A stretch of 11,882 bases of DNA from Oscillospiraceae bacterium (GCA_017501805.1 JAFVWG010000049.1:1-11882); one strand, 5' to 3'; numbered from the stretch's first letter, positions 6,204 through 11,882 are shown. Notes: a model not told the origin generated them from the sequence alone. Made by a program: numbers and translations.

Positions 6204-6890
6204 GTGACGGAAGCGTTTTCCCCGGATATTTTATATGAAGACAGGCAGCTCGTCGTCTGCGTCAAGCCCGTGGGCTGGCTCTCCGAGCCGGGCGGGAAGA
6301 GCCTGCCGGACGCGCTTTCGGCGTACTATGCCGCGCGCGGCGAGTCAAAGGATATCTTCACCGTCCACCGCCTCGACCGCGTCGTCGGCGGCGTGATGGT
6401 CTTTGCGCGGACAAAGGAAGCCGCCTCGCACCTCGCCCGGGCGGTCTCCGCCCGCGAGGTGGATAAAGAATATCTTGCCGTCCTGCGCGGCGTTCCCGAA
6501 CAGACTTCCGACACGCTGACCGATCTTCTCTTCCGCGATGCCTCGCAGGGAAAGACCTTCGTCGTCAAGCGTCCGCGAAGAGGCGTACGCGAAGCAAAGC
6601 TCGCCTATCGGCTGCTGGAGACGGTCACGCGCGAGGACGGACAGGCGCTCAGCCTCGTCGAGGTCCGGCTTTACACGGGCAGAACACACCAGATCCGCGT
6701 GCAGTTCTCCTCGCGCGGGCTGCCGCTGCTCGGCGATATCCGCTACGGCTCCAAAGACCCGGACTGCACCGCGGCACTCTGGTCGCACCGCCTCAGCTTC
6801 CGCCACCCCAAAACCGGCAAGCCGATGTCCTTTGAACAATCTCCCCCCGCCGCCTACCCGTGGGATCTCTTCCACCCCGCGCACCCGTAG
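6204..6890 (+). CDS. RluA-family pseudouridine synthase
   Basis: A 228-residue RNA pseudouridine synthase, converting uridine to pseudouridine in rRNA or tRNA. The catalytic motif HRLDR is at residues 55-59, with Asp58 the nucleophile. The N-terminal ILYEDRQLVVCVKPVGWLSEPG, the KEYLAVLRG segment and the C-terminal GRTHQIRVQFSSRGLPLLGDIRYG block (159-182) are all typical. There is no S4 RNA-binding domain, as in the short stand-alone members, so the exact target (rRNA or tRNA) cannot be assigned. I chose the GTG at 6204 because AGGAGGT lies seven nt upstream; the frame is open further upstream, including ATG 6178, but that start has no ribosome site and overlaps the -10. The stop codon falls in a repeat-like sequence (CCCGTAGG). 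Transcription converges on folC with a shared terminator. Confidence 0.9.
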   Translation: MTEAFSPDILYEDRQLVVCVKPVGWLSEPGGKSLPDALSAYYAARGESKDIFTVHRLDRVVGGVMVFARTKEAASHLARAVSAREVDKEYLAVLRGVPEQTSDTLTDLLFRDASQGKTFVVKRPRRGVREAKLAYRLLETVTREDGQALSLVEVRLYTGRTHQIRVQFSSRGLPLLGDIRYGSKDPDCTAALWSHRLSFRHPKTGKPMSFEQSPPAAYPWDLFHPAHP

Positions 6891-6985
6891 GCGCGATTAC
6901 CAATCGCCCGCCTGCCGCAGCGGTATCCAATCCGTGCCTCCGGCACACCACAACTATTCCCTCTTCACTATTCACTCTTAACTAC
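6885..6985. repeat. Repeat-like intergenic tail downstream of rluA
   Basis: Noncoding stretch with a small palindrome (GCGATT-ACC-AATCGC, about 6893-6907) followed by pyrimidine-rich TTCACTATTCACTCTTAAC. A similar TTCACTCTT-rich string followed by GCGCCGC occurs at 11641-11660 beside the palindromic element. This suggests a decayed member of an intergenic repeat family, but copy number cannot be judged from one window. Confidence 0.35.
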
Positions 6986-6999
6986 CGCCGCAGGCGGAC

Positions 7000-7026
7000 A
7001 AAAGCCTCCCGAACGGGAGGCTTTTT
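7000..7026. terminator. Bidirectional terminator between rluA and folC
   Basis: An 11-bp inverted repeat AAAAGCCTCCC/GGGAGGCTTTT with a GAAC loop, with T5 on the plus side and TTTTGT on the minus side. It serves both convergent genes; the folC stop is 11 nt away. Confidence 0.9.
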
Positions 7027-7036
7027 CCTTGTCTTC

Positions 7037-8323
7037 TCATGCTTCCGGCAGGAGCTTTTCCACCGCGCGGATGACGTCGCCGAGCAGATACAGACTGCCG
7101 CAGACGAGCACCGCGCCGCCGTCGGCCTTGGCGATGCGCACCGCCTGTGCGACGCCCTGTTCGGCGTCGGGGGCAAATTGCGCTTCCGTACCGAGTGCGC
7201 GGAGCTCTTCGGCGAAGATATCGCCGTCCAGCGCGCGGGGCGAGTCGGGCGTGAGCGTCACAAAATGCCGCGCCCGCGCGAGCAAAGGCGCGTACATGGC
7301 GGCGTAGTCCTTGTCCGCAAGCACACCCATCAGCACCGTCAGCGGAATGCCCGCGAGATAATCGTCAATATTTTTGGAGAGCGCGTCAAGACACTGCGGA
7401 TTGTGTCCGCCGTCAATGACGAAGAGCGGATCGCGGCGCAGGAGCTCAAAGCGTCCGCGCCAGACGGCGGTCGCGAGACCCTCGCGGATCGCCGTCTCGG
7501 GAATCTTCCAGCCGCGCTCGCGCAGGGCGTCCAGAACGGTCAGCGCAACGGCGGCATTTTTGATCTGATGCTCTCCCAGCAGCGAGAGGCACAGCTCCTT
7601 TCGTTCTCCGAAGGAGAAGACCTGCCCCTCCAGCGTGCGCGAATGCGCGGTGAGCGCGGAAAAATCCACCATCCGAAGCTTCGCCCCGACAGCCTTGCAG
7701 CGGTCGGCGTAGACCTGCTCCACCGCAGGCTCGGCGGCTTCATAGCAGACCGCCGTCGTTCCGGGCTTGATGATGCCCGCCTTCGCGGAGGCGATCTCCG
7801 GCAGAGTCGAGCCGAGGAACTGCGTGTGATCGAAGCCGATGTTGCAGATGACCGCCGCCTCCGGCGAGGGGATGACGTTGGTGGAGTCCATCTCGCCGCC
7901 CATACCGGTCTCGAGGATGACGATCTCCGCCTTTCGCCGCGCGAAGAAGCACAGCGCGACCACGGTGATCAGCTCAAACTCCGTGGGCTTGTCCTCCATC
8001 ATCTCCGCCTGTGCGCGGATCTCTTCCGTGATTTCGCCAAGCTCCTCGTCCGTGATCATCTCGCCGCTGATGCGCATCCGCTCGTGGAAGCACAGCAGCG
8101 GGGGCGAGGTGTACAGACCCGTGCGATAGCCCGCTTTGCGCAGACAGTTGTCCAGCAGCGCGGCGGTCGAGCCCTTTCCGTTCGTACCCGCGACGTGGAC
8201 GAAGCGAAGCGTTTTTTCGGGATTTCCCAGCCGCCGCAGCAGCTCCTGCGTGCGGCTCAGCCCGGGAACGCTGCCCTTCCACGAGACGGAATAGATATAT
8301 TCAAGCGCTTTCGCACCGGTCAT
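7037..8323 (-). CDS. folC: Folylpolyglutamate synthase / dihydrofolate synthase FolC
   Basis: A 428-residue Mur-ligase-type ATP-dependent enzyme that adds glutamates to folates (and in many bacteria also joins dihydropteroate and glutamate), retaining the cofactor in the cytoplasm. Landmarks in order: P-loop GTNGKGS at 46-52; GYRTGLYTSP (65-74); the TEFELIT segment near 114-120; ETGMGGEMDSTNV (138-150); DHTQFLGSTLPEIASAKAGIIK (165-186), whose Lys181 is the usual carbamylated lysine; WRGRFE and IDGGHNP near residue 300. Length is normal. It overlaps folT by ATGA and has GGAGGT six nt before its ATG, so the two are translated together. Placing polyglutamylation behind a folate importer fits import followed by trapping. 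It would share the folT riboswitch-like leader. Whether it also has dihydrofolate synthase activity cannot be told from sequence. Confidence 0.95.
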   Translation of the reverse strand: MTGAKALEYIYSVSWKGSVPGLSRTQELLRRLGNPEKTLRFVHVAGTNGKGSTAALLDNCLRKAGYRTGLYTSPPLLCFHERMRISGEMITDEELGEITEEIRAQAEMMEDKPTEFELITVVALCFFARRKAEIVILETGMGGEMDSTNVIPSPEAAVICNIGFDHTQFLGSTLPEIASAKAGIIKPGTTAVCYEAAEPAVEQVYADRCKAVGAKLRMVDFSALTAHSRTLEGQVFSFGERKELCLSLLGEHQIKNAAVALTVLDALRERGWKIPETAIREGLATAVWRGRFELLRRDPLFVIDGGHNPQCLDALSKNIDDYLAGIPLTVLMGVLADKDYAAMYAPLLARARHFVTLTPDSPRALDGDIFAEELRALGTEAQFAPDAEQGVAQAVRIAKADGGAVLVCGSLYLLGDVIRAVEKLLPEA

Positions 8324-8862
8324 CTCGACACCTCCCGGGCGACACCCGCGCGGCGAAGCCGTTTCGCAAGCTCCAGCGCAAGGATGCCGAGCACCGGGGT
8401 CAGGATCGCGTCCTTGAGCAGCCGCCAGCCGCCGTTCAGGACGATCAGTTCAAAGGTATAGTAGCCGAACAGCTTGCTGTCCGCGTAGAACGCAAGGGTG
8501 TTCAGCAGCGAGCAGACCACGCCGATCGCGGCGAACAGCACGATCTTTGCGGGCAGAGCGGACGCCGCGAGATTTTTGCGGCAGAGTCCCGTCAGAACGC
8601 CGTAGGCGGCGACAGGCAGGACCCACAGCAGCGTGGTCGGCGTAAAGCCGTAGGAGAGCATCTGCTCCGCGAACGCGCCGAGCGCACCCACGATAAGCCC
8701 GTCCGCCGTTCCGAACAGCAGCGCCGCGAGCAGCACCGGCAGGAACTTGAACGAGATCTCGATGACCCACGCCTTGATGCTCAGGAAGCTGAGCGCGTAG
8801 CAGATCGCGATCAGGACCGCATCGGTCACGATGCGGCGCACGGAAAGCTTGTTTTTAGGCAT
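8320..8862 (-). CDS. folT: ECF transporter S component, folate family (FolT)
   Basis: A 180-residue integral membrane protein with about six hydrophobic segments. It begins with a basic MPKNKLSVRRIVTDAVLIAI, as is usual for S components of energy-coupling-factor vitamin transporters, and contains TPTTLLWVLPVAAYGVLTGL (74-93), characteristic of the FolT family. It would bind folate and pair with a shared EcfA-EcfA'-EcfT module encoded elsewhere; none of those genes is in the window. The reading frame stays open another 70 codons upstream, but that part lies in the structured leader. The start at 8862 has GGGGG eight nt upstream and the normal family N-terminus. It is the first gene of a folT-folC operon. 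Substrate assignment rests on family features, the folC partner and the THF-riboswitch-like leader. Confidence 0.88.
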   Translation of the reverse strand: MPKNKLSVRRIVTDAVLIAICYALSFLSIKAWVIEISFKFLPVLLAALLFGTADGLIVGALGAFAEQMLSYGFTPTTLLWVLPVAAYGVLTGLCRKNLAASALPAKIVLFAAIGVVCSLLNTLAFYADSKLFGYYTFELIVLNGGWRLLKDAILTPVLGILALELAKRLRRAGVAREVSR

Positions 8863-8870
8863 AAAAAATT

Positions 8871-8898
8871 CCCCCGTTCCAAAAAATGAGGGAGGTTG
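8871..8898 (-). promoter_or_regulatory. Candidate ribosome-site sequestering hairpin of folT
   Basis: In the folT leader RNA, CUCCC (8894-8890) can pair with GGGGG (8875-8871), the folT ribosome binding site; one pair is U-G. The longer string CAACCUCCC (8898-8890) is also perfectly complementary, over nine nt, to GGGAGGUUG in loop L3 of the upstream aptamer (9061-9053). The two pairings exclude each other, so this is a plausible expression platform. Confidence 0.5.
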
Positions 8899-8917
8899 AA
8901 AAGGATATTGCCGAACA

Positions 8918-8994
8918 GCAGCCACCGATTTTTGACGGCAAGGAATCCGGCAAAGGACAAGCCGGAGCCGAAGCCGGAGGAAATCGGGGACTGC
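8918..8994 (-). promoter_or_regulatory. Long stem in the folT leader
   Basis: A 14-nt arm (8994-8981) pairs with 8931-8918 with one mismatch and one G-U pair. It encloses a perfect inner stem TCCGGC/GCCGGA (8966-8961 with 8951-8946). It lies between the aptamer and the ribosome-site hairpin and would bring the two close together in space. Confidence 0.6.
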
Positions 8995-8999
8995 TTTAA

Positions 9000-9114
9000 C
9001 AACAAGGCGGAAGCGAACCGACATCGCGGACGGAGGTCCTTTCGCCCGGCGGCAACCTCCCATCCGCCGGTACTGCAAGCCTTTCGGCTAACGCGTCGCG
9101 CTCTACTCCTGTTG
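9000..9114 (-). ncRNA. THF (tetrahydrofolate) riboswitch-like aptamer
   Basis: The leader RNA shows the order of elements of the THF riboswitch. P1 is CAACAGG with CCUUGUUG (9114-9108 with 9007-9000), followed by AGUAG. P2 is AGCGCGAC with GUCG/CGCU (9102-9095 with 9022-9012, 3-nt bulge). The conserved GCGUUAG joins at 9094-9088. P3 is CCGGCGG/CCGCCGG (9070-9064 with 9052-9046) with loop AUGGGAGGUUG, close to the family's GGGANGUYG. Next come GCGAA, a P4 GGAC-CUCC-GUCC (9039-9028), GCGAU, and GCUUCCGC, whose CUUCC can pair with GGGAG of L3 like the family pseudoknot. An extra hairpin GCC-GAAA-GGC (9088-9079) sits in the P2-P3 joint. Its place before folT-folC fits the known gene set. No covariance search was run. 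Confidence 0.75.
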
Positions 9115-9119
9115 CCAAG

Positions 9120-9148
9120 AGTATATTGCAGAATCGGACAAAAAGCAA
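9120..9148 (-). promoter_or_regulatory. Sigma-A promoter of folT-folC
   Basis: On the minus strand TTGCTT (9148-9143) and TATACT (9125-9120) are separated by 17 nt. The expected start, near 9113, coincides with the first nucleotides of riboswitch stem P1. Confidence 0.8.
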
Positions 9149-9160
9149 GAGCGTTTTTCC

Positions 9161-9189
9161 TTGCAAGCGGGGCACTGTTCGGCTATAAT
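9161..9189 (+). promoter_or_regulatory. Sigma-A promoter of fchA-folD
   Basis: TTGCAA (9161-9166), a 17-nt spacer and a perfect TATAAT (9184-9189). It is back to back with the folT promoter; the two -35 boxes are only 12 nt apart. No riboswitch lies on this side, the leader being about 30 nt. Confidence 0.88.
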
Positions 9190-9227
9190 GGGGACGAACA
9201 ATGAATATTCGGAAGGAAGTGCCTTTC

Positions 9228-9857
9228 ATGGACGATATGCAGAGAAGCTGCCGGGAATTTACCGAGGTGCTCGCCTCCTCCGCGCCCACTCCGGGCGGCG
9301 GCGGCGCGGCGGCGCTTCTGGGCGCGGTCGGTGCGTCGCTCGGCTGTATGGTCGCGAACCTCACGGTCGGAAAACCGAAATATGCCGCCGTGGAGGAAGA
9401 GGTCACGCTTTTGCGTGAGAACTGCGATGCGCTGCGCCTGCGTCTGCTCGATGGAGCACAGGCGGATGCCGAGGGCTTTTTGCCGCTTGCCGCCGCCTAC
9501 GGCATCCCGAAAGACGACCCCAAGCGCACCGAGATCCTCGAAGCGGCAACGCTCGAAGCCTGCAAAGCCCCGATGGAAATTCTGGAGCTTTGCTGCGCCG
9601 CGGCGAAGCTGCTCGCGCGGCTCGGCAGCATCGGCTCAAGGCTCGCGATCTCGGACGTTGCCTGCGGCGCTGCCGCCTGCCGCGCCGCGATGCAGTGCGC
9701 GGCAATGAATCTCTGGATCAACATCGGCAGCCTGCAGAACAAGACCGAGGCCGCCGCGCTCCGCGAAAAAGCGGAAGCTCTGCTGGGTGAATACGAGCCG
9801 CTGGCGGAGACCACGCTGCAGCGCATCGTTGCGGAGCTGAAGGGAGAAACCGTATGA
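9228..9857 (+). CDS. fchA: Cyclodeaminase/cyclohydrolase family protein (FchA)
   Basis: A 209-residue, mostly helical protein of the formiminotransferase-cyclodeaminase C-domain family. Members release ammonia from 5-formimino-THF to give 5,10-methenyl-THF, or act as methenyl-THF cyclohydrolase (FchA of methylotrophs). The N-terminal SAPTPGGGGAAALLGAVGASLGCMVANLTVGK (18-49) is the hallmark segment, and ADAEGFLPLAAAYGIPK fits the next conserved block. Length is typical of the stand-alone form. I chose ATG 9228 because AAGGAAG lies eight nt upstream; ATG 9201 is in frame but has no ribosome site and sits only 12 nt after the -10. It overlaps folD by ATGA, so the two are coupled. No histidine-degradation gene (hutH, hutU, hutI) is visible, so a cyclohydrolase role beside folD is more likely. 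Confidence 0.88.
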   Translation: MDDMQRSCREFTEVLASSAPTPGGGGAAALLGAVGASLGCMVANLTVGKPKYAAVEEEVTLLRENCDALRLRLLDGAQADAEGFLPLAAAYGIPKDDPKRTEILEAATLEACKAPMEILELCCAAAKLLARLGSIGSRLAISDVACGAAACRAAMQCAAMNLWINIGSLQNKTEAAALREKAEALLGEYEPLAETTLQRIVAELKGETV

Positions 9858-10699
9858 TCATTTCCGGAAAAGAAGTCGCTGCCGCGCTCCGCGCGGAGCT
9901 GAAAGAGCGTATGGCAAAGCTGCCCGTGCAGCCGACCCTCGCCGTCCTGCGCGTGGGAGAAGATCCCTCCGCAGCGGGCTATCTCAGCGGCGTCCGCCGC
10001 GCGTGCGAGGATGTCGGTCTCGCTCTGCGCCCGGTCACCCTGCCGGAGGACAGCACCGAAGAAATGCTCTTCGCCGCCCTGCGGGAGCTGAACGAAGACA
10101 AATCCGTGCACGGCATCATCACGATGACGCCGCTGCCCAAGCATCTCAGACATCTGCAGGACAGGCTCTTCGCCTCGATCGCACCCGAAAAGGACGTGGA
10201 CGGACTCACGCCCGTCAGCAGCGCTGCGACCTTCTGCGGCGGAGACGCGGGCTTCCGTCCCTGCACCGCCGAGTCCTGCATGCGCCTTCTGGACTACTAC
10301 AACATCGACTGCACCGGCAAACGCGCCGTCGTGCTCGGACGCAGCACCGTCATCGGCAAGCCCGCCGCAATGCTTCTGATCGCACGGAACGCCACCGTCA
10401 CCGTCTGCCACACCAAAACAAAGGATATCCCTGCGGTCTGCCGCGAGGCGGATCTTGTCATCGCCGCCGTCGGAAGGCAGGAGCTTGTGCGCGGCGACTG
10501 GCTGAAGCCCGGCGCGGTCGTGCTGGACGTCGGCACGAACTGGGATGCGCAAGCGGGAAAGCTCGTCGGCGATGTGTGCTTTGCCGAGGCGGAGCCGATC
10601 TGCTCCGCGATCTCCCCCGTACCCGGCGGCGTGGGCGTTCTCACCAGCGCCGTCCTGCTCGAACACGTTGTCCGCGCCGCAGAGCGCGCACAGGTCTGA
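9854..10699 (+). CDS. folD: FolD-type methylene-THF dehydrogenase with altered cyclohydrolase site
   Basis: A 281-residue FolD homologue. FolD normally oxidises 5,10-methylene-THF with NADP and hydrolyses methenyl-THF to 10-formyl-THF. Retained: KDVDG (113-117), RPCTAESCMRLL, the nucleotide-binding GRSTVIGKPAAMLL (162-175), AVVLDVGTN and SPVPGGVG (254-261). Altered: the motif YVASKRKAC of E. coli FolD reads YLSGVRRAC here, so the catalytic Lys54 is Val47. QLPLP reads MTPLP, so Gln98 is Met91. The usual GVGPMT reads GVGVLT. Lys and Gln are needed for cyclohydrolase activity, while dehydrogenase activity can survive Lys loss in the human enzyme, so this may be a dehydrogenase only. It is coupled to fchA by ATGA overlap, which could supply the missing step. 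Full length, no frameshift. Confidence 0.9.
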   Translation: MIISGKEVAAALRAELKERMAKLPVQPTLAVLRVGEDPSAAGYLSGVRRACEDVGLALRPVTLPEDSTEEMLFAALRELNEDKSVHGIITMTPLPKHLRHLQDRLFASIAPEKDVDGLTPVSSAATFCGGDAGFRPCTAESCMRLLDYYNIDCTGKRAVVLGRSTVIGKPAAMLLIARNATVTVCHTKTKDIPAVCREADLVIAAVGRQELVRGDWLKPGAVVLDVGTNWDAQAGKLVGDVCFAEAEPICSAISPVPGGVGVLTSAVLLEHVVRAAERAQV

Positions 10700-10709
10700 G
10701 GTGATCGAT

Positions 10710-11351
10710 ATGAGAAAACTTCTTTGCATATTCCTTGCCGTGATGCTCCTGGCGTCCACCTGCTGTGCGCTGACGCCCGAGGAGGCGGCGCAGGATCTGG
10801 CGAAATACGGCATTATGCAGGGCTTCCCGGACGGCAGCTTCCGTCTGGAGGAGACCGTCACCCGCGCGCAGTGCGTAAAAATGATCATGACCGCGCTGAA
10901 AAAGACCGATTTCCCCGGCCTGGGAACGTTTTTTTCCGATGTGCCGAAGGAGCACTGGGCAGTGGGTCATATCGAGGGCTCCATCGGCGAGGGCGTGATC
11001 ATCGGCTTCCCCGACGGCACGTTCCGACCTGAGGAGAGCGTCACAAAATATCAGGCGATCAAAATGGTCGTCTGTATGCTGAAGCACGATGCGCTGGACA
11101 TCAAGCCCTTTTCCTACCCCGATGACTACACGGACGCGGCGATCGATGTCAAGCTGGTAACGGAGGAGGAGGTCGGAACGCAGGACGCCCCCGCGTCCCG
11201 CGGCTTTGTCGCACGGCTCATTTCCAAAGCGCTCGACCTTCCGGTCGCGGAGCTTTACGGTTTAGTGCACGGCACTGGAAGCGACTATGTGCTGATGAAC
11301 GGATTGTACGGCAGACCGCTGAAAACGCTCCGAAAGGCGCTTGATCAGTAA
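10710..11351 (+). CDS. Small secreted SLH-repeat protein
   Basis: A 213-residue exported protein. Residues 1-20 are a signal peptide (MRKLLCIFLAVMLLAS..) likely cut after CCA; the cysteines do not make a good lipobox. SLH-like repeats: residues 24-64 (YGIMQGFPDGSFRLEETVTRAQCVKMI, N-terminally shortened), 75-125 (FSDVPKEHWAVGHIEG..IIGFPDGTFRPEESVTKYQAIKMV), and a weak third near 136-177. The C-terminal ~35 residues are not recognised. With no other domain, it may be a wall-binding protein or a small S-layer-associated factor. It begins 10 nt after the folD stop, and its GAGGTG ribosome site overlaps that stop, so it is probably the last gene of the fchA-folD operon, an odd place for a surface protein. 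Downstream, a small hairpin at 11373-11388 lacks a T run, so no clear operon terminator is seen. Confidence 0.82.
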   Translation: MRKLLCIFLAVMLLASTCCALTPEEAAQDLAKYGIMQGFPDGSFRLEETVTRAQCVKMIMTALKKTDFPGLGTFFSDVPKEHWAVGHIEGSIGEGVIIGFPDGTFRPEESVTKYQAIKMVVCMLKHDALDIKPFSYPDDYTDAAIDVKLVTEEEVGTQDAPASRGFVARLISKALDLPVAELYGLVHGTGSDYVLMNGLYGRPLKTLRKALDQ

Positions 11352-11432
11352 ACCGCGCTTCCCTTCCTCAAAGCTTGTTGGGACAAGCCCCGTCGTCCCG
11401 AAAAGAATATGGACGCGCAATGCGCCGCTATC

Positions 11433-11461
11433 TTGATTTTGTTGAAATCCTCTGCTATAAT
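11433..11461 (+). promoter_or_regulatory. Sigma-A promoter of tRNA-Ser
   Basis: TTGATT (11433-11438), 17 nt, then TGC-TATAAT (-10 at 11456-11461, with an extended -10). Transcription would begin about 20 nt before the tRNA. Confidence 0.85.
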
Positions 11462-11490
11462 AACTGCGTTCGCTTCTGCGGACGCCATAC

Positions 11491-11581
11491 GGACAGGTAT
11501 CGAAGTGGTTATAACGGCCCTGACTCGAAATCAGGTGTACCCTCACGGGTACCGTGGGTTCGAATCCCACCCTGTCCGCCA
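11491..11581 (+). tRNA. tRNA-Ser (anticodon CGA)
   Basis: Acceptor GGACAGG/CCTGTCC, anticodon stem CTGA-type with loop CTCGAAA (CGA, reading UCG), a long variable arm (GTACCC/GGGTAC) diagnostic of a class II tRNA, T loop TTCGAATC, and an encoded GCCA end. Confidence 0.95.
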
Positions 11582-11614
11582 AAAAAACGACAGCTTTCAA
11601 AGCTGTCGTTTTTT
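11581..11614. terminator. Terminator after tRNA-Ser
   Basis: An inverted repeat ACGACAGCTTT-C-AAAGCTGTCGT (11587-11609), preceded by A6 and followed by T6. It starts right at the CCA end and is symmetrical, so it could work in both directions. Confidence 0.9.
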
Positions 11615-11668
11615 GTACTCTTCACAATTCTCTTTTCTCTGTTCACTCTTCACGCGCCGCACCAAAAA

Positions 11669-11817
11669 GCCTTCCCCTCGAGGGGAAGGGGGACCGCTTG
11701 CGGTGGATGAGGTGTTGACCAATTATCGGAGCTGTCGCACACAGATGGAAGAACTCTCGTACGGCACCGTTCCACCTCATCAGTCGCTTCGCGACAGCTT
11801 CCCCTCAAGGGGAAGCC
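11669..11817. mobile_element. MITE-like palindromic intergenic element
   Basis: About 149 bp with nested inverted repeats. The left end has a perfect 20-bp palindrome (11670-11689, CCTTCCCCTC and its complement). The right end has a related near-palindrome (11797-11816). Inside these are small stem-loops (ACCGC-TT-GCGGT on the left, GTCGC-TTC-GCGAC on the right), then GATGAGGTG (11706-11714) facing CACCTCATC (11773-11781). The halves thus form a roughly 46-bp imperfect terminal inverted repeat around a ~58-bp core with no gene. I recall similar palindromes between genes in gut Clostridia. No transposase and no clear target duplication is visible. Confidence 0.65.
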
Positions 11818-11859
11818 ATATCTGTCCCGCGTTTCACGACATATATAAAAATAAGGCAA

Positions 11860-11882
11860 GACCGCAGCGAAACGCTGCGGTC
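11860..11882. terminator. Hairpin at window end, probable terminator (partial)
   Basis: A perfect 10-bp stem GACCGCAGCG-AAA-CGCTGCGGTC reaches the last base of the window. Any T run on the plus strand would lie outside. On the minus strand the sequence after it is only moderately T-rich. Confidence 0.45.

Noticed and set aside
9030..9070. Resemblance of GGAUGGGAG in the folT leader to the 3' end of the FMN riboswitch
   Set aside because: The other FMN core elements (AGGGA start, CCGAC, AGUCCG, GACAGU) are missing, while THF-type elements are present in order.
8863..9078. N-terminal extension of folT to an ATG at 9078
   Set aside because: The extension is rich in Arg and Pro, lies inside the structured leader, and would remove the ribosome site; the family N-terminus begins at 8862.
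1..11882. CRISPR array, prophage or integrase genes beside the tRNAs
   Set aside because: No regularly spaced direct repeats and no integrase, transposase or phage-like frame was found in the window.

Overview
This window looks like chromosomal DNA of a GC-rich anaerobic Clostridia, most likely a gut Oscillospiraceae/Ruminococcaceae relative. The signs are a dense tRNA cluster with encoded CCA ends, clear sigma-A promoters (TTGACA/TATAAT type), strong AGGAGG ribosome binding sites, surface proteins with SLH repeats of the Firmicutes type, a tetrahydrofolate riboswitch-like leader (a class known mainly from Firmicutes), and small palindromic intergenic repeats. This taxonomic placement is inferred; no 16S or other marker is present.

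Layout. At 103-651 (minus) lies a five-tRNA cluster, Gly(UCC)-Arg(UCU)-His(GUG)-Gln(UUG)-Lys(UUU), driven by a near-consensus promoter at 672-700, with one intrinsic terminator inside the cluster and another after it. At 763-2460 (minus) a two-gene operon encodes a cohesin-SLH surface protein and a cohesin-bearing lipoprotein, two paralogues sharing an almost identical cohesin core. At 2791-4344 and 4571-5893 (minus) are two separately promoted and terminated transporters: PutP (sodium/proline symport) and an NCS2 uracil permease. The permease has a long leader with a terminator just before the gene. An RluA-type pseudouridine synthase (6204-6890, plus) diverges from it and converges on folC.

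The centre of interest is a divergent folate locus. Leftward, folT (ECF folate S component) and folC (folylpolyglutamate synthase) overlap by ATGA and sit behind a ~250-nt leader. The start of that leader folds like a THF riboswitch, and its rest carries a plausible long-range switch controlling the folT ribosome binding site. Rightward, fchA (cyclodeaminase/cyclohydrolase) and folD overlap by ATGA and are followed 10 nt later by a small secreted SLH protein. This FolD lacks the cyclohydrolase lysine and its partner glutamine, which suggests that FchA supplies the cyclohydrolase step and FolD only the dehydrogenase step. Together the locus covers folate uptake, polyglutamate retention and C1-folate interconversion.

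The right end holds a tRNA-Ser(CGA) with its own promoter and terminator, a ~150-bp MITE-like inverted-repeat element, and a hairpin cut by the window edge.
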